From positions 1 through 64,000 of the forward strand of contig CALDYR010000142.1 of assembly GCA_937944405.1 (NCBI GenBank): a stretch of DNA of 64,000 nt, in the 5' to 3' direction. The translations under genes were made by a program, and so were the position numbers. Positions 46,869 through 55,396 of the stretch are shown here, one piece after another (the stretch's first letter is position 1; every line of letters begins with the position of its first letter). The stretch is from an uncultured Pirellulaceae bacterium (lineage in GTDB: Bacteria > Planctomycetota > Planctomycetia > Pirellulales > Pirellulaceae). Under the pieces are notes generated by a model that had not been told where the DNA came from, did no database searches, and saw nothing but the letters and a program-made list of their open reading frames with translations.

Positions 46869-48737
46869 ATGAACATTCGGCTTCTATCAAAATACTTAGG
46901 TATCCTTTCGGTGTTGATTGGCGCCGGGATGCTGTTCAGCTTGATTTGGGCTTGGCCACAGTTGGGCTGGCATACCGATGAAGTCGTCGCGGTCGATCAC
47001 TGGGAGATCGGCGGAGTGATCGGTTTGATCGCGAGCGCCATGCTCAGCTGGATTGTCGGTGGCGGTTTGATGCTGTACGGCAGGTCTGCTCCAGGAAAAT
47101 TGTTTCGTAAGGAGGCGATGGCGGTTGTCGGATTGAGTTGGGTTTTGGCGACCGTATTGGGGGCGCTGCCGTACGTGTTCAGCGGCACCGCACGGGGCCC
47201 TTCGATACGAACTTTCGAACAGCAAAAAGCCGTCATGGTGAATGAACCGGCCTATTTATTTTGGCGGTCGTGGCGGCGAGTGAGCATTCAGCCGCGTCAG
47301 TACGACGTGTTGAAATGTGTGGCTCAAGCCGATGCCCGAGGGATCGACCGTCGGACGTTGGTTCAACAATCGGGTGTTGGCAATGCGGTCGAAATTTTTC
47401 GTTGCCTACAAACACAGCCTGATTTTCGCCACCGGATTTTGGGGCCCGGCGATCTACCGGGTGCACCGGCCGATCGCGCGTCCCATTTTCGCCAATCGTG
47501 GGTGAAAATGAACTTCATCGATTCCATGTTCGAATCCCAGTCCGGATTCAGTACAACCGGCGCAACGGTGCTGTGTGATTTAGAAGATCCTTATTTGATA
47601 CCGCATTGCATCTTGTTTTGGCGAGCAAGCACGCATTTTTTAGGCGGGTTGGGGATCATCGCGCTGTTTGTGGTGCTGTTGGGGCAGGGGGCGGCTGGCA
47701 AATCGCTAATGCGAAATGAAACCCCGGGGCCGTCTCAAGAAAGCGCCGTGGTGCGGATGCAGCACACCGCGTGGCTGTTTGCGGCAACCTATGCGGGGCT
47801 GAATGTGCTATTGGCTGTGATTTTGGCCTGTCTGGGGATGAATGCGTTCGATTCGATCTGTCATGCTTTCGCCACGATGGCGACCGGTGGGTTCAGCACC
47901 TACAACGCCAGTCTGGGACACTTCGTTAAAGACGGCGTTAACGGTGTCGCAATCGAATACACGGTGATCGTGTTTATGTTGTTGGCGGGAACCAATTTCA
48001 CGTTGTTGTTTCTGTCCTTCACAGGCCATCCGATGGTAATGTTTAAGGATGTCGAATTTCGAACCTACGTTGGGATCATTGCCTTGGTGACGGTCTTTGT
48101 TTGCGTATTTGGATACTTCTACGGAGATGCCGACTTCGACACGCTGGAACACGGATTTCGCAATGGGCTGTTTCAGGTGATTTCGGTTATCACGACAACA
48201 GGCTACGGAACCGCCAATTTTGATGCGTGGAATAACTTTGGCCGAGGCGCGTTGCTGGTGCTGATGTTTGTTGGCGGATGTGCTGGCAGTACGGGCGGCG
48301 GGTTGAAAGTAATTCGCTACGTTTTGTTGGTCAAAATTCTTGGTTTAGAGATCGAGCACGCTTACCAGCCGCGCGTCGTGCGGTTGCTAAAGATGGGCGG
48401 TAAGCCGTTGGACGATCAGAATTTACGACACTCAATTATGGTGTATTTCAGTTTGGTCGCCACCTTATTTGCCTTCGGGTTCTTATTTGTGATCTTCTTT
48501 GAACCTGACACGACATGGGGCGTCGACAGCAGCAATAAGTTGATCGATTCGGCCAGCGCCGTCGCTTCGACGCTTAACAATATTGGTCCGGGATTGGGAA
48601 CAGTCGGTGCGACTCAGAACTACGCAAGCTTCAGCCCATTGACCAAATCATTGTTTATCTGGCTGATGATGTTGGGACGTTTGGAGATATTTCCAATTTT
48701 GATTTTGCTGGCCCCCGGATTTTGGCGTGACCAGTAA
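46869..48737 (+). CDS. trkH: TrkH/KtrB-family potassium transporter with a soluble insertion
   Basis: A 622-residue channel-like K+ uptake subunit. Four pore-loop motifs are visible: SGFSTTGATV (near 226), ATMATGGFSTYN, VITTTGYGTANF and NNIGPGLGTVG. The first two membrane helices are normal to about residue 106; then about 108 residues (107-214) intervene before the first pore segment. In other TrkH proteins this link is short. The insert contains YDVLKCVAQADARGIDRRTL and SGVGNAVEIFRCLQTQPDF, helix-rich and winged-helix-like. No trkA is adjacent. A tandem repeat overlaps the stop. Confidence 0.88.
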   Translation: MNIRLLSKYLGILSVLIGAGMLFSLIWAWPQLGWHTDEVVAVDHWEIGGVIGLIASAMLSWIVGGGLMLYGRSAPGKLFRKEAMAVVGLSWVLATVLGALPYVFSGTARGPSIRTFEQQKAVMVNEPAYLFWRSWRRVSIQPRQYDVLKCVAQADARGIDRRTLVQQSGVGNAVEIFRCLQTQPDFRHRILGPGDLPGAPADRASHFRQSWVKMNFIDSMFESQSGFSTTGATVLCDLEDPYLIPHCILFWRASTHFLGGLGIIALFVVLLGQGAAGKSLMRNETPGPSQESAVVRMQHTAWLFAATYAGLNVLLAVILACLGMNAFDSICHAFATMATGGFSTYNASLGHFVKDGVNGVAIEYTVIVFMLLAGTNFTLLFLSFTGHPMVMFKDVEFRTYVGIIALVTVFVCVFGYFYGDADFDTLEHGFRNGLFQVISVITTTGYGTANFDAWNNFGRGALLVLMFVGGCAGSTGGGLKVIRYVLLVKILGLEIEHAYQPRVVRLLKMGGKPLDDQNLRHSIMVYFSLVATLFAFGFLFVIFFEPDTTWGVDSSNKLIDSASAVASTLNNIGPGLGTVGATQNYASFSPLTKSLFIWLMMLGRLEIFPILILLAPGFWRDQ

Positions 48738-48761
48738 CGTGGAAGAGCAACGTGGAAGAGT
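48736..48761. repeat. 13 bp tandem duplication overlapping the trkH stop
   Basis: AACGTGGAAGAGC is followed by AACGTGGAAGAGT and a partial AACGT; the first unit begins inside the TAA stop codon. Confidence 0.85.
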
Positions 48762-48842
48762 AACGTACAGGAAATGGTGCTGGTGTGGTGGCAGTGTTTA
48801 ATGGCAGTGCACTCAACAGCCGGGACGGCGACTGGACATTGT

Positions 48843-49397
48843 TCAACCGAGAATTTTAAAAAGGGTCTCGCTCTTGAGCACTGCACAAGAGTCGGGAAAG
48901 GTATGGAAGGCTCGGATTTTGACATGGTTGATAAAAGATTGCACGTCGACGTAGCTGACCGCTCCGAAATCCAAACGGCCGTTGGATTCGAATCGATACA
49001 CCAAACCACTGGGTTGAGAGTGGTCCGTTTGACTGCCTAAATGCTGTTGAATTGTGACAAACGTTTTTGGATCGACGGTTTCGAACTGAACCTTTGACTG
49101 GTAGTGAACCTGACCGTCCAACAGCTGCAGATCGTTCTGACAGACCCCTTCGATGGGATGGGATACCAGCACCTGTGTCGCAGGCAGCGGGTGATGGGCA
49201 CCGGCGCTGACCTCGGAAAAGATCGCGTCTTTGTGTTGGAAAGAAAGCCAGTGCCCGTCGGTCGTGATGTTGACGTTCAACAGATAGTTCGCACGCTGGT
49301 ATTCACGCCCGTTGCCAGATTTGAACAGTTCCGGGTGGAGGGATCTGCCAAACAAGTGGAAACTGAGGTCGGTAATTTTTGGTCGAGCCGATAACAC
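48843..49397 (-). CDS. DUF2617 family protein
   Basis: A 184-residue protein. The N-terminus MLSARPKITDLSFHLFGRSLHPELF and the C-terminal AFHTFPDSCAVLKSETLFKI are the two conserved blocks of DUF2617, with SHPIEGVCQNDLQLL between. Biochemical role of the family is unknown. The gene follows a small hypothetical gene and asd on the same strand, which may be an operon. Confidence 0.85.
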   Translation of the reverse strand: MLSARPKITDLSFHLFGRSLHPELFKSGNGREYQRANYLLNVNITTDGHWLSFQHKDAIFSEVSAGAHHPLPATQVLVSHPIEGVCQNDLQLLDGQVHYQSKVQFETVDPKTFVTIQQHLGSQTDHSQPSGLVYRFESNGRLDFGAVSYVDVQSFINHVKIRAFHTFPDSCAVLKSETLFKILG

Positions 49398-49468
49398 GCA
49401 AACGTCGTTTCAGTAAAGCTTAAAAAAGAAAACAGACTGCGCTGAACCAGATCGAATCGATTGAACAA

Positions 49469-49705
49469 TCACAAAATCCTTTTTTGGGGGCAGCGATCTG
49501 CAACAACCACCCCATTATAAATACACTTCCATCGGCGCAGAAGATCAATGCCTTCAAAAGCTAATTTTTTGGATGCTGGCGTGGGTCGTTTTTCTTGAAA
49601 TTTTTTTACGTGAAGCTTGACTTTCACACTTCCATCTCGAACAAAATCTGAGTGATCGTAGATCCGGTTTGGTCCGCAGTAGCGGCAATCGTCTCTTGTC
49701 GACAC
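49469..49705 (-). CDS. Small hypothetical protein
   Basis: A 78-residue frame from GTG (MSTRDDCRYCGPNRIYDHSD), containing one CxxC (CRYC) and a basic central part (KVKLHVKKFQEKRPTPASKK). It begins 8 bp after the asd stop on the same strand. No family recognised. It may be genuine because the intergenic spacing fits an operon, but composition gives no strong support. Confidence 0.4.
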   Translation of the reverse strand: MSTRDDCRYCGPNRIYDHSDFVRDGSVKVKLHVKKFQEKRPTPASKKLAFEGIDLLRRWKCIYNGVVVADRCPQKRIL

Positions 49706-49713
49706 GATTTAAA

Positions 49714-50823
49714 TTATGACTCCAGTAAGATTCGCAACATTCTGCGCAGAGGTTCGGCGGCACCCCACAGCAACTGATCACCTACGGTGAACGCGCCTAA
49801 GTATGCGCTGCCCATGTTCAACTTTCTTAAGCGCCCCACGGGCACCTTGAGTGTTCCGGTGACGGTGGTCGGGGTGAGGCGTTGAATTGACGCATCGCGA
49901 TCGTTGGGGACCACTTCAACCCAATCATTGTGCGACGCCAAGATCGTTTCAATTTCTGAAATCGAAACGTCTTGATTAAGTTTAATCGTCAGCGCTTGGG
50001 CATGGCAGCGCATCGCTCCAATCCGCACACAGATGCCATCGATAGGAATGGATCCTGAGACCAGCCCTAAAATTTTGTTCGTTTCGGATTGCCCCTTCCA
50101 TTCTTCTTTGGATTGTCCGTTTTCCAATTGTTTGTCGATATAGGGGATCAAACTTCCAGCTAATGGGACGCCAAAGTGTTCGGTGGGGAAGGTGTCGGCG
50201 CGCATCACTTCGGCCACGTTGCGGTCGATGTCCAAAATCGCAGACGACGGCGTTGCCAACGCGTCGGCGACCGCCGCGTGGGTCGATCCCATCTGGCTGA
50301 TCAGTTCCCGCATGTTATTGGCACCGGCGCCCGAGGCGGCTTGATAAGTCATCGCCGTCATCCACTCGACCAAGCCGGCTTTGTACAGTCCACCCAATGC
50401 CATCAGCATCAAGCTGACGGTGCAGTTGCCGCCGATCCAGTTGCGGCAACCGTTTTCGATACCTTGGTCAATCAGTTTCCGGTTGACGGGGTCCAGCATA
50501 ATGATTGCATCATCGGCCAACCGTAACGCCGAAGCGGCGTCGATCCAATGCCCCTCCCAACCGCTTTCTCGCAACCGTTGATGAACGCCATTGGTATAGT
50601 CGCCGCCCTGACAGGTGAGAATCACATCTTGGACACCTAGGACGTCGATATTGTTGGCATCCTCCAGACTGGTTGCCGATTGGCCGACATTGGGAGCATC
50701 GCCTCCGGCGTTGGAGGTGCTAAAAAAAGTCGGTTCGATCAACGCGAAATCATTTTCTTCACGCATACGCTGCATCAATACTGATCCCACCATGCCACGC
50801 CAACCCACCAATCCAACCTTCAT
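49714..50823 (-). CDS. asd: Aspartate-semialdehyde dehydrogenase
   Basis: A 369-residue enzyme of the longer E. coli type. It has [18 protein letters not shown] at the N-terminus (nucleotide binding), [11 protein letters not shown], the catalytic cysteine in [16 protein letters not shown], the [11 protein letters not shown] segment and [16 protein letters not shown] with the catalytic His. It reduces aspartyl phosphate to the semialdehyde for lysine, threonine and methionine synthesis. It heads a possible small operon with the two genes downstream. Confidence 0.95.
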   Translation of the reverse strand: MKVGLVGWRGMVGSVLMQRMREENDFALIEPTFFSTSNAGGDAPNVGQSATSLEDANNIDVLGVQDVILTCQGGDYTNGVHQRLRESGWEGHWIDAASALRLADDAIIMLDPVNRKLIDQGIENGCRNWIGGNCTVSLMLMALGGLYKAGLVEWMTAMTYQAASGAGANNMRELISQMGSTHAAVADALATPSSAILDIDRNVAEVMRADTFPTEHFGVPLAGSLIPYIDKQLENGQSKEEWKGQSETNKILGLVSGSIPIDGICVRIGAMRCHAQALTIKLNQDVSISEIETILASHNDWVEVVPNDRDASIQRLTPTTVTGTLKVPVGRLRKLNMGSAYLGAFTVGDQLLWGAAEPLRRMLRILLES

Positions 50824-50978
50824 CGTAGATCATGCCCTATGTTTAATTTTTAATTTTCGACTCGCAAATATCACAGGGCATCGTAATCAACAGAAGGGAT
50901 TTACGGAACAGTCACAATCGCTGATTGGGCCATGATAATGGATCACGCAGATTCCAATGGCGTTCTTCCAGAGGGCGG

Positions 50979-51818
50979 TTAAACGACCTTTTCAAGGTAG
51001 GCGTTACGCGTTTGGTTGTGGTAGCGAAAGGGTTCCAGCATCGCGATTTCGTCCGGCGTGATACGACAGTCGAAAATTGCAGAGGCCACCAAAACGTGTT
51101 GGCAGCCGGCTGAAAGGAAGGCCTGGCAGTCGCGATGGTCACTGATGCCGCCGCCAGATATCAGCCGAACATCGGGCAGTTCATTGGCAAGAGCGCTGAT
51201 GAGAGCTTTGCGATCGAAGGTCGAGCTTTTGAGTTCGATCCCCGCTCCGGTGCCAACGGTTTCTAAATTCAGGACAATGAAATTCCGGACGCCTTGCCGG
51301 TAGGCGGCGTGGACTAAGGCAATCGCACCGATCGCGGCGACCTCAGAGGATTTGGCGATGACGTGTGCCCCTTGTAAGTCGACGCTGAAGCACACATCGA
51401 TGCCAGCGGTTAGCAATCTTTTGAGCACTTTCAAATCCGAAGGATCCGCGATTGTTTCGGTTGAGATGATCAGTTTCACATTCTCAGAATTAGGCTGGGC
51501 GAACTTTGAAATCGCCGCATCGAGGCGATCATCGGTGATCCAGTCGGCGTCGATCAACAGTTTGAAACCCGCATCAATCAGCAGTTGGTAAATTGACCAG
51601 TTTGGATTGGCGCCCGCGAAACTATCGATGTCCGCCACGTACAGCCACCGGCAACCGGTTTGATTGAAAATCGCGCGAGCCACACTTACCGGATCGCTGG
51701 CTTGGGTCAATTTTGAATCGACGGGACGGTAAGCGTGCCGCTGGCCGCCTTTGGCCCAAACGACTTGCCCGATCATGATGTCTAATACGGGGATAACCGG
51801 ACAGAGGATATCGCTCAT
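50979..51818 (-). CDS. HisA/HisF-related TIM-barrel protein
   Basis: A 279-residue (beta/alpha)8 protein. PVIPVLDIMIGQVVWAKGG and FSVDLQGAHVIA retain the two acidic positions used by HisA/HisF, and RLISGGGISDHRD and VLVASAIFD match the phosphate-binding half-barrel. It is longer than HisA (about 245) and no other his genes adjoin. In planctomycetes and methylotrophs a HisA/HisF-like protein accompanies tetrahydromethanopterin-linked C1 metabolism; that role is a possibility by family knowledge, not shown here. Confidence 0.8.
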   Translation of the reverse strand: MSDILCPVIPVLDIMIGQVVWAKGGQRHAYRPVDSKLTQASDPVSVARAIFNQTGCRWLYVADIDSFAGANPNWSIYQLLIDAGFKLLIDADWITDDRLDAAISKFAQPNSENVKLIISTETIADPSDLKVLKRLLTAGIDVCFSVDLQGAHVIAKSSEVAAIGAIALVHAAYRQGVRNFIVLNLETVGTGAGIELKSSTFDRKALISALANELPDVRLISGGGISDHRDCQAFLSAGCQHVLVASAIFDCRITPDEIAMLEPFRYHNQTRNAYLEKVV

Positions 51819-51840
51819 GGAGTTGCTGCTTAAGTTTTTG

Positions 51841-53469
51841 TTATTGCGGAGTCTCTTTAAGACCGAACAAAGGACTGTATCGATAGTACACTTCTAATGT
51901 CATTACGGCCATTGTCGTGGTGTATAACCGACCGCCCACATTTCCATGTTGATGTTTGAAATGCCAGCTACCGGCCTCATGTCCGCGTGTCGCTTGGGTG
52001 CCAATAAGCCGCTCTCGCACGGACTTGTTCCAGTAATCCCAGCTCGGATGTTGCAAGTGATGCAGCAACAATGTGGTGTAGAAATTAAAATATATGTCGT
52101 CCTTGGACACTCTTCTGTCCACTAGGTTACTGGCACCCCGGTTTAATCCATGGTGGTCTTTAGGCCATTGTAAATACATCTGATTCAACAGTCCCACCGC
52201 TGTCGGAACGTCGCGCGGGCGGGGTTCGGTGTGGTAGTAGAGAAATTCCGATCCGTCGCTGCGTTGGAGTGATTCGACGAATGCGATCACCGAATCGTAG
52301 ACATCAGTAGGTGTCTCGATGCCGCATCGCTCAAGCGATTTCAACGCCAGCACCTGCCAGCCAGTAACCAACATGTCGCCACGACTGTTGGGGCGATACC
52401 GCCATCCCCCGGCGCTGTGCTGCGCATTGAGAATGTATTGATGAGCCAACTCTAAAGGTTTTTCGAGGGCGCGGTCTTGCGTCATCGCGAACGCGTCGGC
52501 TACCGCGATCGTGGCGATCGCGTGGGTGTACATTCCAGCGCCAGAGACATCAACAAACGGTCCACCGAATTCGCTTTTGCGTTTGTCTTGATAACGTAAG
52601 AGCGCATCTAAACCCATTTGCACTGACTCTTGATAGGGGCCGCTGCGGTGCGTGTATCCAGCGCCCAGCAACGCCATCAAAGACAATCCCGTCGCGGCGT
52701 TGTTCGATTGAGAGCTTCCGTCGTGGCGACACTTTTGGCATTGCTGTTGAAAGCTCCAGCCTCCATCATAGCGGTTTTGATGTTCGACGATCCATCGCAG
52801 CCCGGCTTCGACAGCCGCTTCACTTTCCGGCGTCCCGCCACGGGCAGCAGCAATCGCGGCTCGCGCGGTAGGGGCCCGTCCTTCGATTCCGCCACCGGTG
52901 ACGCGCCGAAGTGGCGGTTTGTTGGCTGCGTTCGAATCGGTCGGCGCGCTGGTCGGCAGCACCGGTTCAATGGCGACCGTGGGTGAAGGAACCGTCTCCG
53001 GGAGGTCAGCCATCGCTTCGATCGCATCGGCAAGGCTTTGCTCCTTATCTTCTAACGGCGATTCAAAGGGATCAATAATTTTGGTGATGATCGGGGCCGG
53101 GGTGAAAGCTTCGACCGGATTGTCGACCAACACAGATTCGATGCTGGCGGTGATTGAAATGGGTTTGGGGGTGTCGGTAACCGGCGACGTCAAAAACAGC
53201 AGCAACCCAATCCAAAGAAGGTGGAAGGCAAAACTGGCCAACACCGAACCGATAGACTTTCGATTACGCCTTAACTGTTGAGCCAACCGAGGGCCGGACG
53301 CATCCCCCGAAGTATCGATTTTAAATACGGGATTGGATTGAGATACGGGATTGGATTGAGCGTTTTGGGATTGCTTTGGCCGAACAGGACGGGGCAGATC
53401 GACCTTCAGCCGGGGCGTTCCGGTCCCGACGTTTTTGGAAAAGGAATCGGAATCCGGGGAAGCGTTCAT
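51841..53469 (-). CDS. Membrane-anchored squalene-cyclase-like/prenyltransferase-repeat protein
   Basis: A 542-residue protein. A polar N-terminus with an in-frame 18 bp duplication (NPVSQSNPV) is followed by one transmembrane helix at 73-97 (SIGSVLASFAFHLLWIGLLL). A Pro/Thr-rich linker leads to an alpha/alpha barrel of about 320 residues with the repeats YDGGWSF, HSAGGWRY, QRSDGSEFLYY and ATGLSLMALLGAGY. QCQKC may bind a metal. Members resemble squalene cyclase or complement C3 thioester-domain-like repeats; the exact role is unknown. A similar soluble protein is at 62307-63488. Confidence 0.83.
   Translation of the reverse strand: MNASPDSDSFSKNVGTGTPRLKVDLPRPVRPKQSQNAQSNPVSQSNPVFKIDTSGDASGPRLAQQLRRNRKSIGSVLASFAFHLLWIGLLLFLTSPVTDTPKPISITASIESVLVDNPVEAFTPAPIITKIIDPFESPLEDKEQSLADAIEAMADLPETVPSPTVAIEPVLPTSAPTDSNAANKPPLRRVTGGGIEGRAPTARAAIAAARGGTPESEAAVEAGLRWIVEHQNRYDGGWSFQQQCQKCRHDGSSQSNNAATGLSLMALLGAGYTHRSGPYQESVQMGLDALLRYQDKRKSEFGGPFVDVSGAGMYTHAIATIAVADAFAMTQDRALEKPLELAHQYILNAQHSAGGWRYRPNSRGDMLVTGWQVLALKSLERCGIETPTDVYDSVIAFVESLQRSDGSEFLYYHTEPRPRDVPTAVGLLNQMYLQWPKDHHGLNRGASNLVDRRVSKDDIYFNFYTTLLLHHLQHPSWDYWNKSVRERLIGTQATRGHEAGSWHFKHQHGNVGGRLYTTTMAVMTLEVYYRYSPLFGLKETPQ
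53325..53360. repeat. 18 bp in-frame tandem duplication
   Basis: ATACGGGATTGGATTGAG occurs twice directly, encoding a repeated SNPVSQ/SNPV in the N-terminal part of the squalene-cyclase-like protein. Confidence 0.88.
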
Positions 53470-53813
53470 AAATATCGTCTGCGAAGCCACAACCAAAGGA
53501 CCCAACACTGGCCTTATTTTAATTCGGTTTTGTGCGGGTGACACGTGAAAACGATTTGCATAACCGCTACATTCAGAACGGCACCTCAAAGTGCCAGTTT
53601 GGTTCCCCGGGTGCCGATAAGTGATAAAAGAGTCGTTCCCCAAGTTTTGATTTTAGGGCAGCTGGGTTGTCCAGAGTTTAAGCCAGTGACTATCAAGCAA
53701 GTCGAAAACCGGCCGCTTACCTGATGCATCCTTCACCCCAATTTCAAACCTTGGCGACAAACCACTAGCAGATGCGAGCCCTTTTCCATCATTGTCGCCC
53801 CCGAGCCTTCCCC
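53470..53813. other. Divergent intergenic region
   Basis: The stretch lies between the two divergent starts at 53469 and 53814. The longer frames that reach into it lack family support. No regulatory motif was identified. Confidence 0.4.
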
Positions 53814-54425
53814 ATGTCACTGAGAGCCAGAAAATTAAGTCCGCCGTCGGATTCCAAATTGAACACCGTTTTGCAGCGGTTAGGCGTGACGCGTATTGAT
53901 CATGATTTCGAAGCTGCAGCCGATGAAGATTTTGCTGCATCCGGTGCCGACGCATCGTCGCCGGGCATCGCCATGCCGGCGCTGAAGCTCCACCGACCGG
54001 ACGACGAAACGGCGATCAAATTTACAGATGCGAAGCAGCTTCAGCAGATGGGGCGGCATCTGATTCGGTGGCGAACGGAACTGCAACGCCAACAGACGCA
54101 GCTACAATCTGAGCAACGTCATTGGACACAGCAGATGCAGTTAGAACACAAACTGATCGCCGACCATAAAACGCGACTGGATAGTCGTCAACGGCACATC
54201 AAATCCACGGAGTTCCAATTGATGCAACTGCAGAACGACGTCATCGATGCTCAGGTGGCGTTGCAGCGTACGGTTGAGTCATTGACCCGGTGCCAGTCGG
54301 GCGACGATCGTGACGGGAACATCGTCGCGGAATTAACGACACTTCGGTTCGAACTTTATCAGCGGTTTGATTATGTGGTAACGCGGTGGGCGCAACTGCG
54401 TTCCCAAATCCAATCGACGAACTGA
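53814..54425 (+). CDS. Coiled-coil hypothetical protein
   Basis: A 203-residue protein. After an acidic N-terminal part (RIDHDFEAAADEDFAASGAD), residues about 75-170 form a long Gln-rich coiled coil (LQQMGRHLIRWRTELQRQQTQ..., QSEQRHWTQQMQLEHKLIAD). No family recognised. Start at MSLRARKLS; the 14 residues upstream in frame are not required. It converges with the methyltransferase gene, 16 bp apart. Confidence 0.72.
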   Translation: MSLRARKLSPPSDSKLNTVLQRLGVTRIDHDFEAAADEDFAASGADASSPGIAMPALKLHRPDDETAIKFTDAKQLQQMGRHLIRWRTELQRQQTQLQSEQRHWTQQMQLEHKLIADHKTRLDSRQRHIKSTEFQLMQLQNDVIDAQVALQRTVESLTRCQSGDDRDGNIVAELTTLRFELYQRFDYVVTRWAQLRSQIQSTN

Positions 54426-54441
54426 AACGTAGCGGCGTCGA

Positions 54442-55074
54442 CTACGTTTTTCGGATCAGGTGCATGCCGTCGCGGCCGCGATAGGTCAACAGCAGGGCGT
54501 TGGTTGCGGCTCCGGCTTGGAAGACGGCTTCAAAAAAATGATGCTCCCCGGGCCAAGGAAAAGCGAAGAACAAATCGAAATCTTCGAGTGCCAATCCAAT
54601 CTCTTGGTACACATCGCCCTGATGAGTGTCGACATGTTCCATGTCTTTGGCCAGTTCCAGTATCCCGTGGGTGTTGCGCGGTATGAAACTGCCGCAGTAA
54701 AAGTTTGCCGTTAGATCGACCGATTCTGTCGAACCCACCGCGTGGCATAAATCGATGGATTGATCGACCAAATCGGAATCAATTTCGATTCCCACAGAAT
54801 CCATTTGTTGAACTGCAGCTAAAAGAGTCGCGACACCAAAACCGCTCCCGAATTCGCAAAACCGGCGACCGGTCAGCAAATTGTTTTGCGTAATCCACGT
54901 CAGCGATTGATCCAATAAATGGAAGTCGCAGGGGACGAAATTTTCAGTGACCCTGTCGTTCGCCAACATGAAGGTTTCGATTCTATCGTTGGCCAAATCG
55001 ATTAAACCGGCCGCCTCACGCGCGTGTGGAAGGTCTTTAATGGAATCAGGAATGTCGATCGTTTGTAGAGTCAT
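54442..55074 (-). CDS. Class I SAM-dependent methyltransferase-like protein
   Basis: A 210-residue protein with FCEFGSGFGVATLLAAV (SAM-binding motif I) and SVGIEIDSDLVDQS (acidic end of strand 2), then FDLFFAFPWPGEHHFFE, a Pro-rich post-motif. It has a helical N-terminal part and no clear substrate-recognition feature. Start MTLQTIDIP chosen; an upstream frame contains the tandem repeats at 55136. Substrate unknown. Confidence 0.78.
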   Translation of the reverse strand: MTLQTIDIPDSIKDLPHAREAAGLIDLANDRIETFMLANDRVTENFVPCDFHLLDQSLTWITQNNLLTGRRFCEFGSGFGVATLLAAVQQMDSVGIEIDSDLVDQSIDLCHAVGSTESVDLTANFYCGSFIPRNTHGILELAKDMEHVDTHQGDVYQEIGLALEDFDLFFAFPWPGEHHFFEAVFQAGAATNALLLTYRGRDGMHLIRKT

Positions 55075-55135
55075 TGTTGGATCGCGCGTTTCTATTAAGT
55101 TTCCTGGTTTGGTGGGTAAGCCCGAAGCGGATGGT

Positions 55136-55193
55136 CCAATATCGATCAAACCCAATATCGGTCAAAACCAATATCGGTCAAAACCAATAGGGC
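55136..55193. repeat. 16 bp tandem repeat, 3.6 copies
   Basis: CCAATATCGATCAAAC, CCAATATCGGTCAAAA, CCAATATCGGTCAAAA and a partial CCAATAGGGC, in direct tandem with one or two mismatches. Confidence 0.9.
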
Positions 55194-55249
55194 TTAACTT
55201 GGGTGTGGGTTGGGTCATGTCGCGATTAAGTCCAACGCGATGCCAAGTG

Positions 55250-55281
55250 GCCTCACCGATTAGCCGCCTCACCGATTAGCC
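55250..55281. repeat. 16 bp exact tandem duplication
   Basis: GCCTCACCGATTAGCC occurs twice without mismatch, in the same intergenic region as the repeat at 55136. Confidence 0.9.
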
Positions 55282-55396
55282 AACCCACCGGTTAACGCGA
55301 TTAACAAAACTGATATATAGTAGCGTTATTCAGCCGATCGGTGGGGCGCGACGATGAGTCCTTGTTTGGCCTTTATTTACAATTCTCGAGCAACTG

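Larger units (their letters stand above)
55075..55396. other. Intergenic region with two 16 bp tandem repeats
   Basis: It holds the 16 bp repeats annotated at 55136 and 55250. No gene supported; promoters of the methyltransferase and ABC genes lie here. Confidence 0.5.
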
